The notes: generated by a model from the sequence alone, not told the origin. DNA of 64,000 bases from Metellina segmentata (GCA_947359465.1 OX375873.1:93891478-93955477), one strand, 5' to 3'; positions 10,955-21,490 are shown, counted from the stretch's first letter. Translations and numbers: made by a program.

Positions 10955-11184
10955 CAAATACAATACATAATACAATACAATACAGTACAGAATTGACTGA
11001 TGTCATTGTAGCCTTATACAAGGCCATAAGTGATGGTCACTTGTGAAGGGGCACCCAGTGGGTTGACCATCATTGTCCCTAACAAAGGACAGCACAATTT
11101 ACATCTCTGCCCAGACCCGGATTCGAACCAGGAACCTTCCGATCCAGAGGCCAACACCTTGACCACTAGACCGGTTGGTCGGCT
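10955..11184 (-). mobile_element. tRNA-derived SINE, type A
   Basis: Read on the minus strand, the element begins near 11184 with a tRNA-like head: an A-box-like CTAGTGGTCAAGGTG and a B-box GGTTCGAATCC. The body follows, and the tail on the plus strand is an (AATAC)n-like tract at 10955-10990. A copy with the same head and body is at 44.67-44.87 kb. Such elements are transcribed by RNA polymerase III and moved by a partner LINE. Confidence 0.8.
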
Positions 11185-12747
11185 TGGATTTGGAAGTAAA
11201 AGTATAATAATGCAATGTTCTCTGTGAGTGCAACATAATGTAAAACAAAACACAAATAAATTTAGTGTGGGATTCCCGGGAAAAAGAAATCGATCTTGAA
11301 AATGTATTTTCTGAAATAAAGAGATTTTAATACATGTTATAGAATAAGACATATCATATGAAGAATGCAAGAATAGAATTTAAAACTTGACTTTATTGGA
11401 GAACAGAATGCAACATTGAATCACACACACACAAATTGAGGTCAACAACACAGTATAGAGTAGACTTTTTTCCTTTTCCTGGGGGGTTTGGAATATCTTA
11501 GAGTTGCAGCACTCCTTGTAGTTATTTGTACGAGGTATCACATTAGAGAAAAACTTGATATCATCATCACAAAAAAAATCGGCAATATATCTTTAATCAA
11601 ACCACTAACCGTTTCGACAGTGAGAAAATCAAAGAATTTCATTCATATAAACAACAGTGTGATAAACAACAACTTTAAAGAGATACTTCTCAATATTGCT
11701 GTTATAAAGAGGTAGCTCAATTAAACTTTCATCACAGTTATTTTTTTAGCGCATTGAGATGGTATTAGAGGGTACAACTGCAGAACATCATATTTTTCAA
11801 AATAAGAACACTCCTTAATGTACGTATGAGATTAAACATTGCATTATAATTAGTAAAAGTTTACTTGCATGAATCTGATACTTCTTTAAATCTGACATAA
11901 TGAAGCTTTGATTAACGAAGTAAATAAATTAAACTACGCATTTTGTTATTATTTTAATTATCAACTAAATACTTCAGGATGCAGCTTTGGATTTATTTAA
12001 TTTCCCAGAAGGAGCTTTAAAATTGAATATGACTTTGGTTTAATTACTTGAAGAGTAACTCTGAGTAAATACATTCACTGCTTTTACGATAAAAATTTAC
12101 TAAACAAAATAACCTTTAAATTTGAGTCCCTTTTAGTTTCGCATAGAAATAAAAAGTAATTCAATTTTACTGCCTTGTATTTTTATGCTTAGAGAACAAG
12201 AAAAAAAATTCATAAAAGCGTCTCTCTCAGTATTTTATTTTTCTGTTAAACATTATGGAACTAAATCAAGATATAAAAATCGCAAAAAATTAAATTATGT
12301 TAATGTACAACATTTATTAAAAGTAAAATGGATTTAACAAACTAAACCCATTATTTTGTTCTCATTGTATTCATATTGCGAAGAAAAATCAACACTCATT
12401 CAGTGTTGTATAATATGTAACTGTATATTATTATTCTAATTACAAATTAATTAAATCTGCCATTTTCAACAGACTGATGCATATTTTCATTTGGTTTCTA
12501 TTGCATGCAGAAAAATTCTACCGTAACATAAGATGGGAGACAATCAATTAATATAATAGATTCAATTTAATTTGTACATATTCAATTGCACTGTCGTGGC
12601 TCTTCAAAATTTTATTATTTGAGTTCATTATAACAAATACCTATTGATAAGTTAACGTGAAAGATATTTTAAAAGACTAGGACATGACCACCTTGTTAGT
12701 AATATCATAGTAATCCGAGACCATAGTAATTTCAACAAATTTGATAC
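11185..12747. other. no recognised feature, with a possible MITE fragment
   Basis: Very AT-rich sequence up to the Gypsy insertion. Around 11500-11600 the text GTAGTTATTTGTACGAGGTATCA resembles a decayed left end of the TTAA MITE family. Nothing else is recognised. Confidence 0.35.
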
Positions 12748-13112
12748 TGATACGATGAAATGTATCATGTTCATCACTACGCTGGTAACACGACCTAGCA
12801 ACCCCAGGTCCAGCTCACTGCGGCAACCCCTCTTGCCTTCTCCACCCCGTAAAAGCAACACCTCTCAACTCGACAGAAAAAACCAGACTGGATAACGACA
12901 CACTGGAGAAGGCAGGGGAATTGAGAGAGACCGAAGGAAGCTGACCGACCCAAGCCGCGCTGAGCTGGCGAGAATAACGGAGTTACCGAGAGGACCATGG
13001 GTATGTGAGTTTTATGTGTTGTGCTTTTAATTTTATATGCATTAAAGTTGTTTAGTTCGTCAATATAGTTCATTTAATTCATTATCATTGAAACGATGAT
13101 AACACCGGTTCA
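12748..13112 (+). repeat. 5' LTR of the Gypsy element
   Basis: 365 bp, beginning TGATACGATG and ending CACCGGTTCA, so it has canonical TG and CA ends. Comparison with 18996-19360 by eye shows no difference. The LTR should hold the promoter and polyadenylation signals; I could not assign them with confidence. A minus-strand open frame inside is not a gene. Confidence 0.96.
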
Positions 13113-13113
13113 T

Positions 13114-13125
13114 TGGTGCCGTGAC
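13114..13125 (+). promoter_or_regulatory. candidate primer binding site
   Basis: TGGTGCCGTGAC starts one base after the LTR end. Its complement ends in CACCA, as a mature tRNA 3' end with CCA would. I did not assign the tRNA species; the sequence after these 12 bases does not continue a credible T-stem match. Confidence 0.75.
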
Positions 13126-13290
13126 AATTCGAACCCCGTGTTCGCGGATACTGTATGCAATCCTTCCCAATCCATTTCTTACATTCAAATATAACTGTAG
13201 TATTGTTTCAAATTTTAATTTCATGACATTTCTTTTCCTTATTTTGTATTATTTATTAAAAAACGCTTGTAATTAGTGTAAAAAGTAAAT

Positions 13291-14262
13291 ATGCCGCCAC
13301 GAAGACGAATTGCCAGTAGAAGTTTAAATACCACCGGAAATAGTCATAGAAATGAATTCTTGTCACTATTGCCGAATCTTTCGGGTGATGGTGACATTTC
13401 GGCAAAAGAATTTATCGCTAAAATAAACGAAATATCTCGGTTAAGTGGATGGACCGAAAGTGAGAAACTCACAATTGCTAAATTAAAAATAACAGGGAAA
13501 GCAGCGAGAATAGCCATCGCAGATTCGGAAATAAAATGTAGCGTAAATTTTGATGAGTTTTCCAAATTACTAATTGACCGACTTGAAGAGAAAGTTCCTC
13601 TGGCAACAAACTTAAGTTATTTTGCACAGTGTAAACAGCTGGAAAACGAAGCAGTCCGCGACTATGCGTCACGTTTAAAAAAGTTTTCCGACGCGATTCT
13701 TTTGGAAGGGTCTACATGTTCGAATGACGTGATGCATGTGCATGACCGCATGGTCCAGGCAAAGTTTGTGTCTGGTCTCAGACCAGAAATTCAACGGCCT
13801 GTTTTATCGCGCACTCCAGGGAACCTGGCTGAAGCTATAGAAGTGGCAATTTGTGAGGAGGCAAACAATAAAATTTTCGCAGCCAATAATGCCCGTGAAG
13901 AGCCGTCTCTAAATGTACTAGTTCAACAAATGCAAGAGTTGAACTTAAAATTAGATGAATTAAAAACAGAACAGGCAGTAAATAATTTACAAAATTTCAC
14001 AGCTTCTACACTCAGAAATATTGAATGCTATTATTGCGGGAGACGTGGACACATTCAATCACAGTGTAGGGTTAGATATGCAGACAGCCAACGCGGGAAC
14101 TACGATAACCAACGCCGGAGGCAGCCAGCTAATAGGCTATCGTACAGCGGTCAAAACGACGGAGGTAGGACCCCTACAAACAACGACGTTCCTTTAAACG
14201 CCAGAAGGGAATCCATGCGAAATGCGAGCCAGGCAGTGAGATTCCCCCGATTCCAACAATAG
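13291..14262 (+). CDS. gag: Gag polyprotein of the Gypsy element
   Basis: A 323-residue frame from ATG to TAG. The N-terminal two thirds match the general plan of Ty3/Gypsy Gag capsid regions, with an acidic and helical composition and a motif of the type FAQCKQLENE...DYASRLKKF near residues 110-130. A single CCHC zinc knuckle (C-YY-C-GRRG-H-IQSQ-C) lies near residues 246-259, followed by an Arg/Asn/Gln-rich tail suited to RNA binding. Gag forms the particle and packages the RNA. The last 94 nt overlap the pol frame, which is read one base back. The frameshift signal lies 63 nt before the Gag stop, so most ribosomes should end at this TAG and make Gag alone. Confidence 0.93.
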   Translation: MPPRRRIASRSLNTTGNSHRNEFLSLLPNLSGDGDISAKEFIAKINEISRLSGWTESEKLTIAKLKITGKAARIAIADSEIKCSVNFDEFSKLLIDRLEEKVPLATNLSYFAQCKQLENEAVRDYASRLKKFSDAILLEGSTCSNDVMHVHDRMVQAKFVSGLRPEIQRPVLSRTPGNLAEAIEVAICEEANNKIFAANNAREEPSLNVLVQQMQELNLKLDELKTEQAVNNLQNFTASTLRNIECYYCGRRGHIQSQCRVRYADSQRGNYDNQRRRQPANRLSYSGQNDGGRTPTNNDVPLNARRESMRNASQAVRFPRFQQ

Positions 14263-14267
14263 GCTCG
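14193..14267 (+). promoter_or_regulatory. -1 ribosomal frameshift signal with predicted pseudoknot
   Basis: TTTAAAC at 14193-14199 is in the Gag phase T-TTA-AAC, the X-XXY-YYZ arrangement needed for tandem -1 slippage. After a 7-nt spacer, GGGAATC (14207-14213) can pair with GATTCCC (14240-14246). Inside that loop CGAGCC (14225-14230) can pair with GGCTCG (14262-14267), giving an H-type pseudoknot with loops of about 11, 9 and 15 nt. Slippage takes ribosomes from gag directly into the pol frame, which is open from 14169 onward. Slippery site and pairing are seen in the sequence; function is inferred. Confidence 0.8.
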
Positions 14268-17200
14268 TTGAAAGATAATTTTTCTCTTCCACTCGTAAAG
14301 GTTAAAGCCCCTAACTGCGAATTTTATGCTTTGTGTGATTCAGGTGCTTCGGTAAGTTTGATGTCCCCTCAAATTTTTGAAATAATTGGGAGAACTAACA
14401 GTGTTGAGCAAAATTTATCCCATGTGAAAATTAAAGCCGTTAATGGAGGGATTATCAATATAAGTGATGTTTGTACTGTGGAAATTCAGATAAGTAACTA
14501 TCGTACAAACCAGAAATTTTATGTTACTGAGAGCAATATACTTTCATCTTATGCAGCTATCTTAGGGTATGATTTTTTTCAAAATTCAAGCGCTATTTTA
14601 GACACTAAAAGTAAACTATTACGATTTCAAAATTCTTCTACTCCTATTCTAGAATTACATCCCCCGTATAATACTTTACCTGATACCAATGCTAATTATA
14701 TCAAATTAAAGCGCAAAGTTACAATTTCCCCGAAGTCTGAATTATTTATTGATGCTAAATTACCTTCTCTAACAAACTGCTATGGCGATATTTTGATAAA
14801 TCCAAGGGCCAGACTGACTGACAAAGGAATTTACGTGGCTCCTTCTTTACTTAGCATTAAGGAAAATGCGACCGAAACTAGACTATTGGTCAGTAACCTG
14901 ACATGTGAGCCCATTACTTTAAACAAACAAATGAGAATATGTTCTGTACAGGAATTTAGTCCACGGGAATGTATGGTTGTTAACAGTTTTAGTGAGATTC
15001 CTGATATTTCAAATTCTTCAAGACATGTACCTCCTTTAAGTGAGAAAGACTTCAGTTTAGATCAAATGGATGTAAATCTAAAAAAGCGTTTGATCGAAAC
15101 GTTAATGATACATTCGTCAGTCTTTGCGAGAACGACAAGAGAACTATCTGAAGCGTACACAGAGCCTCATAGAATTGAATTAGAGAATAATATCCCTATA
15201 AAATGCCCAGTTTATAAAATCCCATTTCAGTTAAGAGACGAAATGCGTAGGCAAATACATGATTTAGAGCAAGCTCAAATAATTTCTAGGTCCCAGTCGT
15301 TGTATAACACCCCTGCACTTTTTGTAAAACAGAAAAACAAATGGAGATTAGTTTTTGATTTCAGGAGACTTAATGACATTACTGTCACGCAGGAATTCAT
15401 TATTCCAACTTTGGACGAAATTTTACATGAAATATCTGGATCGAATTACTTCTCAGTTTTAGATATGAAGTCCGCTTTTAATCAAATTCCTCTTTATAAC
15501 AAGGACAGGCATAAAACTGCATTCACAACAGTTGATGGAACTAAATATGAATTCAATCGTCTTTGTTTTGGATTAAAGAACTCCCCGAAAGCGTTTCAGA
15601 AAATTGCACAAGAAGTTTTGGGTGAATTTTTGCATAACGGTGCACTTGTTTATATAGATGATGTGATATTGTTTTCAAAGGATGCTGACGATCATTTACG
15701 GTTAATCAACGCAGTGTTAGACCGATTTGAATCGTATAATTTAAAGTTTAATCCCGATAAATGCCAATTCCTAACGAAAAAATGTCAATTTTTGGGTTTT
15801 ATAGTTTCTCCTGAGGGTGTTTCCATTGACAAAGATAAAACTATTTCCATCAACACTTTTCCTGAGCCCAAATCTCCTAAGGAATTGAAATCATTTCTAG
15901 GTTGTTGCAATTACTACCGCAGACATATAAAAAACTTTGCAAAACGTGCTTATCCATTGACTTCTTTACTGAAAAAGGACGTTCCTTTTGAATGGACTGA
16001 TGAAGTTCAAAAGTCTTTCGATGATATAAAAAGCACAATTTTAAACCCACCTGTTTTGGCACTACCTGATATGAGTTTGGACTTTCAAGTGACAACTGAC
16101 GCATCACAGCAAGGTATTGGTGCAGTACTAGAACAATGCTATCCTAATGGAGAAGTAAAACCAGTATACTTCTACTCAAAAAAACTAAGCGTTGCCCAGT
16201 CAAAATATAGTGCTACTGTGTTAGAATTTTATGCAATATACTGCGCATTGAATTTTTTCCGCCCATTCTTAATAGGAAAAAAGAAATTTTCTGTGTTTAG
16301 TGATCACAGACCACTTGAGGGTTTTCTCTCTAATAAAAATCCCTCTCAGAAAATTCTTCGTTGGAAACTTATATTGGAGGAATTCAATTACACAATCAGA
16401 TATGTTAAGGGTTCCCTAAATGTTGTAGCTGATCATCTTTCTCGTATGATAAATGCCAATACGATTATGTTCCCTGACACTGTAGAATTAATTCGATTGC
16501 AGAGAGCGGAACCGGAACTGAAATGCACTATGGACCATATCTCGAACAAAACCAAATCAATTCAGAAAGAATGCGAATCCTTCGCGCTTACCAATGATAA
16601 CGTTTTAATACATTTAGGTAAAAGACATGCGAAATCTCCTCGGAATGATACAATTGAGCAGATTTGTGTTCCTCATTCCTTGAAAGCGAAAATTTTAGCG
16701 TCCGTACACAGTGAATTTGGTGGTCATTTAAGATTTTTTAAAACTTATCACAGACTTCTTGAGAAATTCTATTGGAAGGGAATGTATAGCGACACTAAGA
16801 ATTACGTCAATTCTTGCCAAGTCTGTTTAAGCAGACGAAGCGCACAGCGAAATGTTAAAGCTCCACAGCAACCTGTAGAACAAAGTACTAGTCCAGGTGA
16901 ATGCTGTCATATAGATATTTTTGGTCCTTTAAAAGTCACAGAACAGGGAAATTCGTATGTTTTGTCTATAATAGACGCATTCACAAAGTATATTCACCTT
17001 GTTGCTTTACATGACACCACATCACAAACGATTTGCAAAGCCTTTTTCAAGCATCATATAGCAGTGAAGGGTTGTCCTTTAATTTTGATAGCTGATAATG
17101 CCACTTACTTCAAAAGTCATGAATTTTCAGAATTTTGTCGTTTGCATGGTATAGAAAAGAGGCATATTTCGGATTATTCAGCTCACGTGAATGGACGTGT

Positions 17201-17924
17201 CGAGAAACCGAACCAATCCATTGCAAACATTTTGGCAACCATGTCAATCGATAATAATTGGGATGAATTACTTCCAGAAACTATGTTAGCATTGAATTCT
17301 GCTATTCATGAAGCCACTCACACCTCACCATATTTTTTGGAACACGGACGTGACATTAGACTTCCATATTGTTTGAATGACTCTTTTTCAAGATTTAACT
17401 CCAAGTCAGAATACATTGAAAGTTTGTTGCCTAAAATGAGGGACATATTCAGTAAAGTTTTGGAAAATATAAAGGAACAGGAAGACAAGCATATTAAATT
17501 GAGTAGGCAAAAATCTAATGACGATCAAATTGATTATAATATTGGATCCTTGTGTTATTTGAAAAAGCCAAACATCAAAAGCAATTTATCTCCCAAATTA
17601 AGACCAAAATATTTAGGCCCATACAGAGTAGTTGAGAGATTGTCTAGAGTTAATTATGTACTTAAAGCTGTGGATAATCCTAGAAAAATACAAAGGACAC
17701 ATGTCAATAGAATGACACCATACACAACGCGATTGGATTATTTGCATTTAATTCCTGGACCAAATTTTAAAGATTCAGACGATCACGTTGCTGTGAAGGT
17801 AGAATTTAAAAACAAATCATGCAACAATAAAGACAGCGTTTCTCCTAGCGACCCAAATAAAAGATACAATATGAGAAAAAGACAAACTGTTTTTTATAAT
17901 TCTTCATGTCAAGTAAATTGGTAA
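14193..17924 (+). CDS. pol: Pol polyprotein: protease, RT, RNase H, integrase
   Basis: The open frame runs from 14169 to the stop at 17924 and has no ATG near its start, so it is expected to be made as a Gag-Pol fusion by -1 frameshifting at 14193. Counting from the TTG at 14268 as residue 1 (1218 residues): aspartic protease with CDSGAS near 23-28 and an ILG motif near 98-100; reverse transcriptase with VFDFRRLND (362-370), FSVLDM (D399) and YIDD (462-465); RNase H with TTDAS (D611), E653, SDHR (D679) and ADHLSR (D722); integrase with an HHCC-type zinc finger (H814, H820, C850, C853) and the catalytic triad D883, D943, E979, giving D-D35E spacing; then a GPY/F-like segment (LRPKYLGPY). All catalytic residues are present and no break is seen. 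Length and order are typical for Ty3/Gypsy. No chromodomain follows. Confidence 0.96.
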   Translation, partial: FKRQKGIHAKCEPGSEIPPIPTIGSLKDNFSLPLVKVKAPNCEFYALCDSGASVSLMSPQIFEIIGRTNSVEQNLSHVKIKAVNGGIINISDVCTVEIQISNYRTNQKFYVTESNILSSYAAILGYDFFQNSSAILDTKSKLLRFQNSSTPILELHPPYNTLPDTNANYIKLKRKVTISPKSELFIDAKLPSLTNCYGDILINPRARLTDKGIYVAPSLLSIKENATETRLLVSNLTCEPITLNKQMRICSVQEFSPRECMVVNSFSEIPDISNSSRHVPPLSEKDFSLDQMDVNLKKRLIETLMIHSSVFARTTRELSEAYTEPHRIELENNIPIKCPVYKIPFQLRDEMRRQIHDLEQAQIISRSQSLYNTPALFVKQKNKWRLVFDFRRLNDITVTQEFIIPTLDEILHEISGSNYFSVLDMKSAFNQIPLYNKDRHKTAFTTVDGTKYEFNRLCFGLKNSPKAFQKIAQEVLGEFLHNGALVYIDDVILFSKDADDHLRLINAVLDRFESYNLKFNPDKCQFLTKKCQFLGFIVSPEGVSIDKDKTISINTFPEPKSPKELKSFLGCCNYYRRHIKNFAKRAYPLTSLLKKDVPFEWTDEVQKSFDDIKSTILNPPVLALPDMSLDFQVTTDASQQGIGAVLEQCYPNGEVKPVYFYSKKLSVAQSKYSATVLEFYAIYCALNFFRPFLIGKKKFSVFSDHRPLEGFLSNKNPSQKILRWKLILEEFNYTIRYVKGSLNVVADHLSRMINANTIMFPDTVELIRLQRAEPELKCTMDHISNKTKSIQKECESFALTNDNVLIHLGKRHAKSPRNDTIEQICVPHSLKAKILASVHSEFGGHLRFFKTYHRLLEKFYWKGMYSDTKNYVNSCQVCLSRRSAQRNVKAPQQPVEQSTSPGECCHIDIFGPLKVTEQGNSYVLSIIDAFTKYIHLVALHDTTSQTICKAFFKHHIAVKGCPLILIADNATYFKSHEFSEFCRLHGIEKRHISDYSAHVNGRVEKPNQSIANILATMSIDNNWDELLPETMLALNSAIHEATHTSPYFLEHGRDIRLPYCLNDSFSRFNSKSEYIESLLPKMRDIFSKVLENIKEQEDKHIKLSRQKSNDDQIDYNIGSLCYLKKPNIKSNLSPKLRPKYLGPYRVVERLSRVNYVLKAVDNPRKIQRTHVNRMTPYTTRLDYLHLIPGPNFKDSDDHVAVKVEFKNKSCNNKDSVSPSDPNKRYNMRKRQTVFYNSSCQVNW

Positions 17925-18995
17925 TTGGCACCATACAAATTTTTTTTTAATGATCCAAATTTGTCACATGCTGGTGTAAGATAAGATTGGTGAGTTACAT
18001 TTTAGTTTTTTTTTTCACTTGGTGCTAGCGAGGAAATAAAGGAAAGGATTGCATATCGCTTAATATAAATATTGATTAATTAAAAATGGATAGAGGGCAA
18101 GTAGTTAATTGAAATTGTTGATTGATTGAATGATTTTGACTGTTTTGAAATTGAATGCACAACAACCTAACTTCACATAACCCTTACTTTGGTCTTGGTA
18201 TTCTCTTACCAATTAATTGGTTTATTGACTGACATCTGGTCATCGATCTCAAGAGACTAATGTCTAGAGGAAGTGGAGGTTACCGTCTCTACTCTTTGCC
18301 CAGCCTTGTGGGAAGCGAGAATCTCCGTGCCGGACGTGGTTCCTGTCCTGCTGTGGTTGCATTTTCTGTACCGGCGAGCGACAACAAATCTAACCATGCG
18401 AACGACCTTCTCATGCGTGCTTCAAGTCAGATTCGCTGGGCTCCTATATTTTTTCCCCAGTAGTCCAGAGGAGTCCTGGTGTGGCTGTGCAGCTGTGAGT
18501 TAAATGGACGAATGCAGTTACTCATGCAGTAAATTAGTACGGTCGTAAAGCCCAGGACAGTGTGCTCCCGCTATCAGAACCAACATCGACGACAGTCCAG
18601 TTTTTGATATTGATTTCACAAAAAAGAATTTTTCTTCATAATTTTTTTTTCTTTCTCCTCCATCGGGAAAGTGTGTCATATGATGAGAAATCTCACGAGA
18701 ACAGTAAATTATTTTAGAAAATTTACACATTCTTACCTTGAATGCAAAAGTGTTGCAATATACAAATTTGCGTGAAAACTGTGGACATTGCAGTTATATT
18801 TAACATTTCTTTATACTTCATACTGACACTTCTTCATATTTGTGATGCTGATTAATGTCGTTTTGTCTTCAGTGTATGTTATGATTTCATGTTTTATTTA
18901 CCATATTGTATTTATTCAAGAATTTGTCTGTTATTGCAATGGCAATTTTTCCCATGGTTTTCTCGGCCCCGGTTATTACTTTGGGAAGGGGGTGA
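17925..18995 (+). other. 3' noncoding part of the Gypsy element
   Basis: About 1.07 kb between the pol stop and the 3' LTR. A GC-richer part lies at 18260-18500. Open frames here are under 85 codons, overlap each other and lack a signal peptide, transmembrane segment or fusion-peptide pattern, so I find no envelope gene. Confidence 0.7.
18980..18995 (+). promoter_or_regulatory. polypurine tract for plus-strand priming
   Basis: A purine run of the form TTGGGAAGGGGGTGA ends directly at the 3' LTR. This is the expected place and composition for the second-strand primer of an LTR retrotransposon. Confidence 0.8.
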
Positions 18996-19360
18996 TGATA
19001 CGATGAAATGTATCATGTTCATCACTACGCTGGTAACACGACCTAGCAACCCCAGGTCCAGCTCACTGCGGCAACCCCTCTTGCCTTCTCCACCCCGTAA
19101 AAGCAACACCTCTCAACTCGACAGAAAAAACCAGACTGGATAACGACACACTGGAGAAGGCAGGGGAATTGAGAGAGACCGAAGGAAGCTGACCGACCCA
19201 AGCCGCGCTGAGCTGGCGAGAATAACGGAGTTACCGAGAGGACCATGGGTATGTGAGTTTTATGTGTTGTGCTTTTAATTTTATATGCATTAAAGTTGTT
19301 TAGTTCGTCAATATAGTTCATTTAATTCATTATCATTGAAACGATGATAACACCGGTTCA
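18996..19360 (+). repeat. 3' LTR of the Gypsy element
   Basis: 365 bp, reading identical to 12748-13112. Followed by the ATAC copy of the target duplication at 19361-19364. Confidence 0.96.
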
Positions 19361-19398
19361 ATACCTAAGAGGTATGAATCCATTGGGTTATTAATATA

Positions 19399-20246
19399 CA
19401 CAGTCCAGTCATATTAATGTGACCACCTGTCAAAAGACAGAATAAAGGAAGAGAGTCAATTAGGTTTTTGAAGGTGTTCACTGGGATTTTGAGCCATGCC
19501 GACTCCAGTGCCGTGGCCAGCTACGCTAGATTACCTCCCTCTTCCAGCCTGGATCCTTCCGGCAATTGTTGCAGGGTGTTTGCTTACAGACGTTTCACGC
19601 CGTATACGCCAACGTCCATCTGTCCGATGGAGCATAAAACGTGATTCATCGGAAAAAGCCACATGTCGCCACTCTGTGTACATCCAGTTGCTGTACTGGC
19701 GTGCAAATTCCAGCCTTCGTCGCCGATGAACAGCAGTCAGTATAGGTGTATTAACCAGGCGTCTGCTGCGGAGGCCCATGCGTATTAACGTTCGCTGAAC
19801 CGTTGTTGAGGATACACTCTTGGTAGCCCCTTGGTTTATCTGGGCGGTCAGTTGCTCAACAGTTGCACGTCTATTTGCCATAGCCTTCGTTCGCCTCTGT
19901 CATCTATAGCTCGTGGTGCACCACATGTGCCAAGCCGCTGATTTTGGATAGTGCCATTTTGGCATGCACGGTATACTTTTACCATGGCGGCACGCAAACA
20001 GTTCACAAAATTAGCCGTTTCCGAAATGCTTCCACCCTTGGCCCGAAAGCCAATAATTATGCCCTTTTGGACGTCGGTTAAATCGCTACGTTTCTGCATT
20101 ACGCCAACGATTGAAATGTTTCCGATGCCCTAGGACATCCTTTACATACACTCCACTGCAATGTGCTGCCACCTGCCTTTTGTGATTGGTTATTTCACGT
20201 CGACGTCGAAAGTAGGTGGTGGTCACATTAATGTGACTGGACTGTG
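19399..20246 (-). mobile_element. Tc1-like transposon, decayed and internally deleted
   Basis: Terminal inverted repeats begin CACAGTCCAGTCATATTAAT on the left, matched by the inverse ATTAATGTGACTGGACTGTG on the right. They are flanked by TA duplications at 19397-19398 and 20247-20248. Total length is 848 bp, shorter than the 1.3-1.7 kb usual for autonomous Tc1 elements. It lies 38 bp beyond the Gypsy element. Confidence 0.92.
19531..20099 (-). pseudogene. broken Tc1-like transposase
   Basis: Two minus-strand frames carry transposase parts. At 19848-20099 an 83-residue frame holds the N-terminal helix-turn-helix region (DLTDVQKGIIIGFRAKGGSI). At 19531-19881 a 116-residue frame in another phase holds the second DNA-binding helix region and the first catalytic Asp in the motif FSDESRF. 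The phase change means a frameshift near 19850-19880. The frame then runs toward the left TIR, and the second Asp and final Glu of the DDE triad are missing, so the protein cannot be active. Confidence 0.88.
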
Positions 20247-20248
20247 TA

Positions 20249-21328
20249 TCTTTAAATGGATGACGCTAAATAAATTTGTTTAAAATATCCACACAATTTT
20301 TGTCTCTAATTTTCCTCTAACGATCAAAACTTCATGAGTAGTGATACAAATGTAATAAAAGCAAATAAAAAATATTATGATACATCTCCTTTTAAAACTT
20401 TTTTACAAGCCTCTTACAATTACTTTTAAAGCAGTATCTAAAATCGGATTATTATTATTTTAAAGAAAAGACCGATTCGGGAAGTTCTCAGGTAAAATTT
20501 TTTTCAACTTCTCAATAATCCTTTGAAGCACTCCGAGGGCCACTTCGCCTTAGAAGTTCTCAAGTATAAATTTTCAGGTACTTGAGAATCCAAAAAAGAA
20601 ATGTCCAATCCTTCAAGTGTGCGATAAAGCGACATAAATGACGCAATAAGAAATAGAGAAAAATATATTTCCAAACTTGACTTTCAAAGAAATTTTCCGA
20701 CGAAAGTCACAAAGCAGTAGTTCGAAATGATGGTTCTAAAAGAAACTACTACGTTTTCATTTTGTATTATGCCAGGAGCTATTTATCTTGCCACAGTCAG
20801 CAGACAGACCTTTTCTTCATTAATTTCCTTTCATGTTCTTTTCTGGTCACAGTTCTTTTCTTCTCCGCTATTTCTGATACAACGTGTCGAAGATTGGCAT
20901 TGAGCAGGACTGTTCACTTTTTATGTGTCTTGTTTTTATGCTGGATGAAAATATGTTGCGGAATCATTCATCAAATAATATTTGGCAGCTGAATCATCAG
21001 CTTGTCTAATAACAAAGAAATGTCGGTGTAGGAAAAATTGTCATTTTTTAAGTCCCGCTGGTAACGTCCTATTAATTTTCATTGCTTCTATTGGTGTTAG
21101 AGATGATGGGTGCAGAATTGTCTGGTTGATATCAATGCTAGCAATTGGATGTTACTGGCGCCAGAAGTCTCAAGATAAGTGTTAGATTGATCGAAAACTT
21201 AAGACATCTCTATGTATGTTGCATGTGTAAAGAATTTTAATCGAAAATAAAATTCCTATAAACAAAAGTAACTGGTCTCAAGAAGTAGAAGAATCTAAAA
21301 GTAGTTTTATAACTTTTTCTAAAATTAA
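20249..21328. other. no recognised feature
   Basis: AT-rich spacer. A short internal similarity (GAAGTTCTCAGGTAAAATTTT near 20478 and GAAGTTCTCAAGTATAAATTTT near 20555) is the only pattern noticed. Confidence 0.4.
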
Positions 21329-21490
21329 CCATAAGAATCCCAGGTGGTTGTCTCGTTATTAGTAAAATTGACCAGATCTTGATCGACGAGATGTATTGCT
21401 ATTAGAAGAAAACTGATATTTGGTTCATCATTAGCAAAATTGGTTCGATCTTGAAGGACGAGATATGTCGTCGAAATCACATGGAGGGGG
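21329..21490. mobile_element. TTAA/palindrome MITE, diverged copy
   Basis: Preceded by TTAA at 21325-21328. It contains GACCAGATCTTGATCGACGAG, CATTAGCAAAATTGGTTCGA and an end CGTCGAAATCACATGGAGGG that matches the consensus right end. The right TTAA is lost. Confidence 0.6.

Larger units (their letters stand above)
12748..19360 (+). mobile_element. complete Ty3/Gypsy LTR retrotransposon
   Basis: A 6613-bp element in the order LTR, primer site, gag, pol (protease, reverse transcriptase, RNase H, integrase), about 1.07 kb without a clear gene, polypurine tract, LTR. It is flanked by ATAC at 12744-12747 and 19361-19364, a 4-bp target duplication. Placement of integrase after RNase H identifies Ty3/Gypsy rather than Copia. 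The two LTRs read identically from end to end and both long frames are open, so the insertion is recent and may be competent. No envelope gene is seen. The integrase ends in a GPY/F-like module without a chromodomain. Confidence 0.97.

Noticed and set aside
11100..11184. tRNA gene on the minus strand
   Set aside because: A and B boxes are present but no cloverleaf acceptor stem; the same sequence recurs with SINE bodies.
12795..13073. 92-codon minus-strand frame, present twice (again at 19043-19321)
   Set aside because: It lies in the LTR and is duplicated only because the LTRs are identical.
18260..18503. Possible envelope gene downstream of pol
   Set aside because: Only 67-76 codon overlapping frames; no signal peptide, transmembrane anchor or furin-like site.
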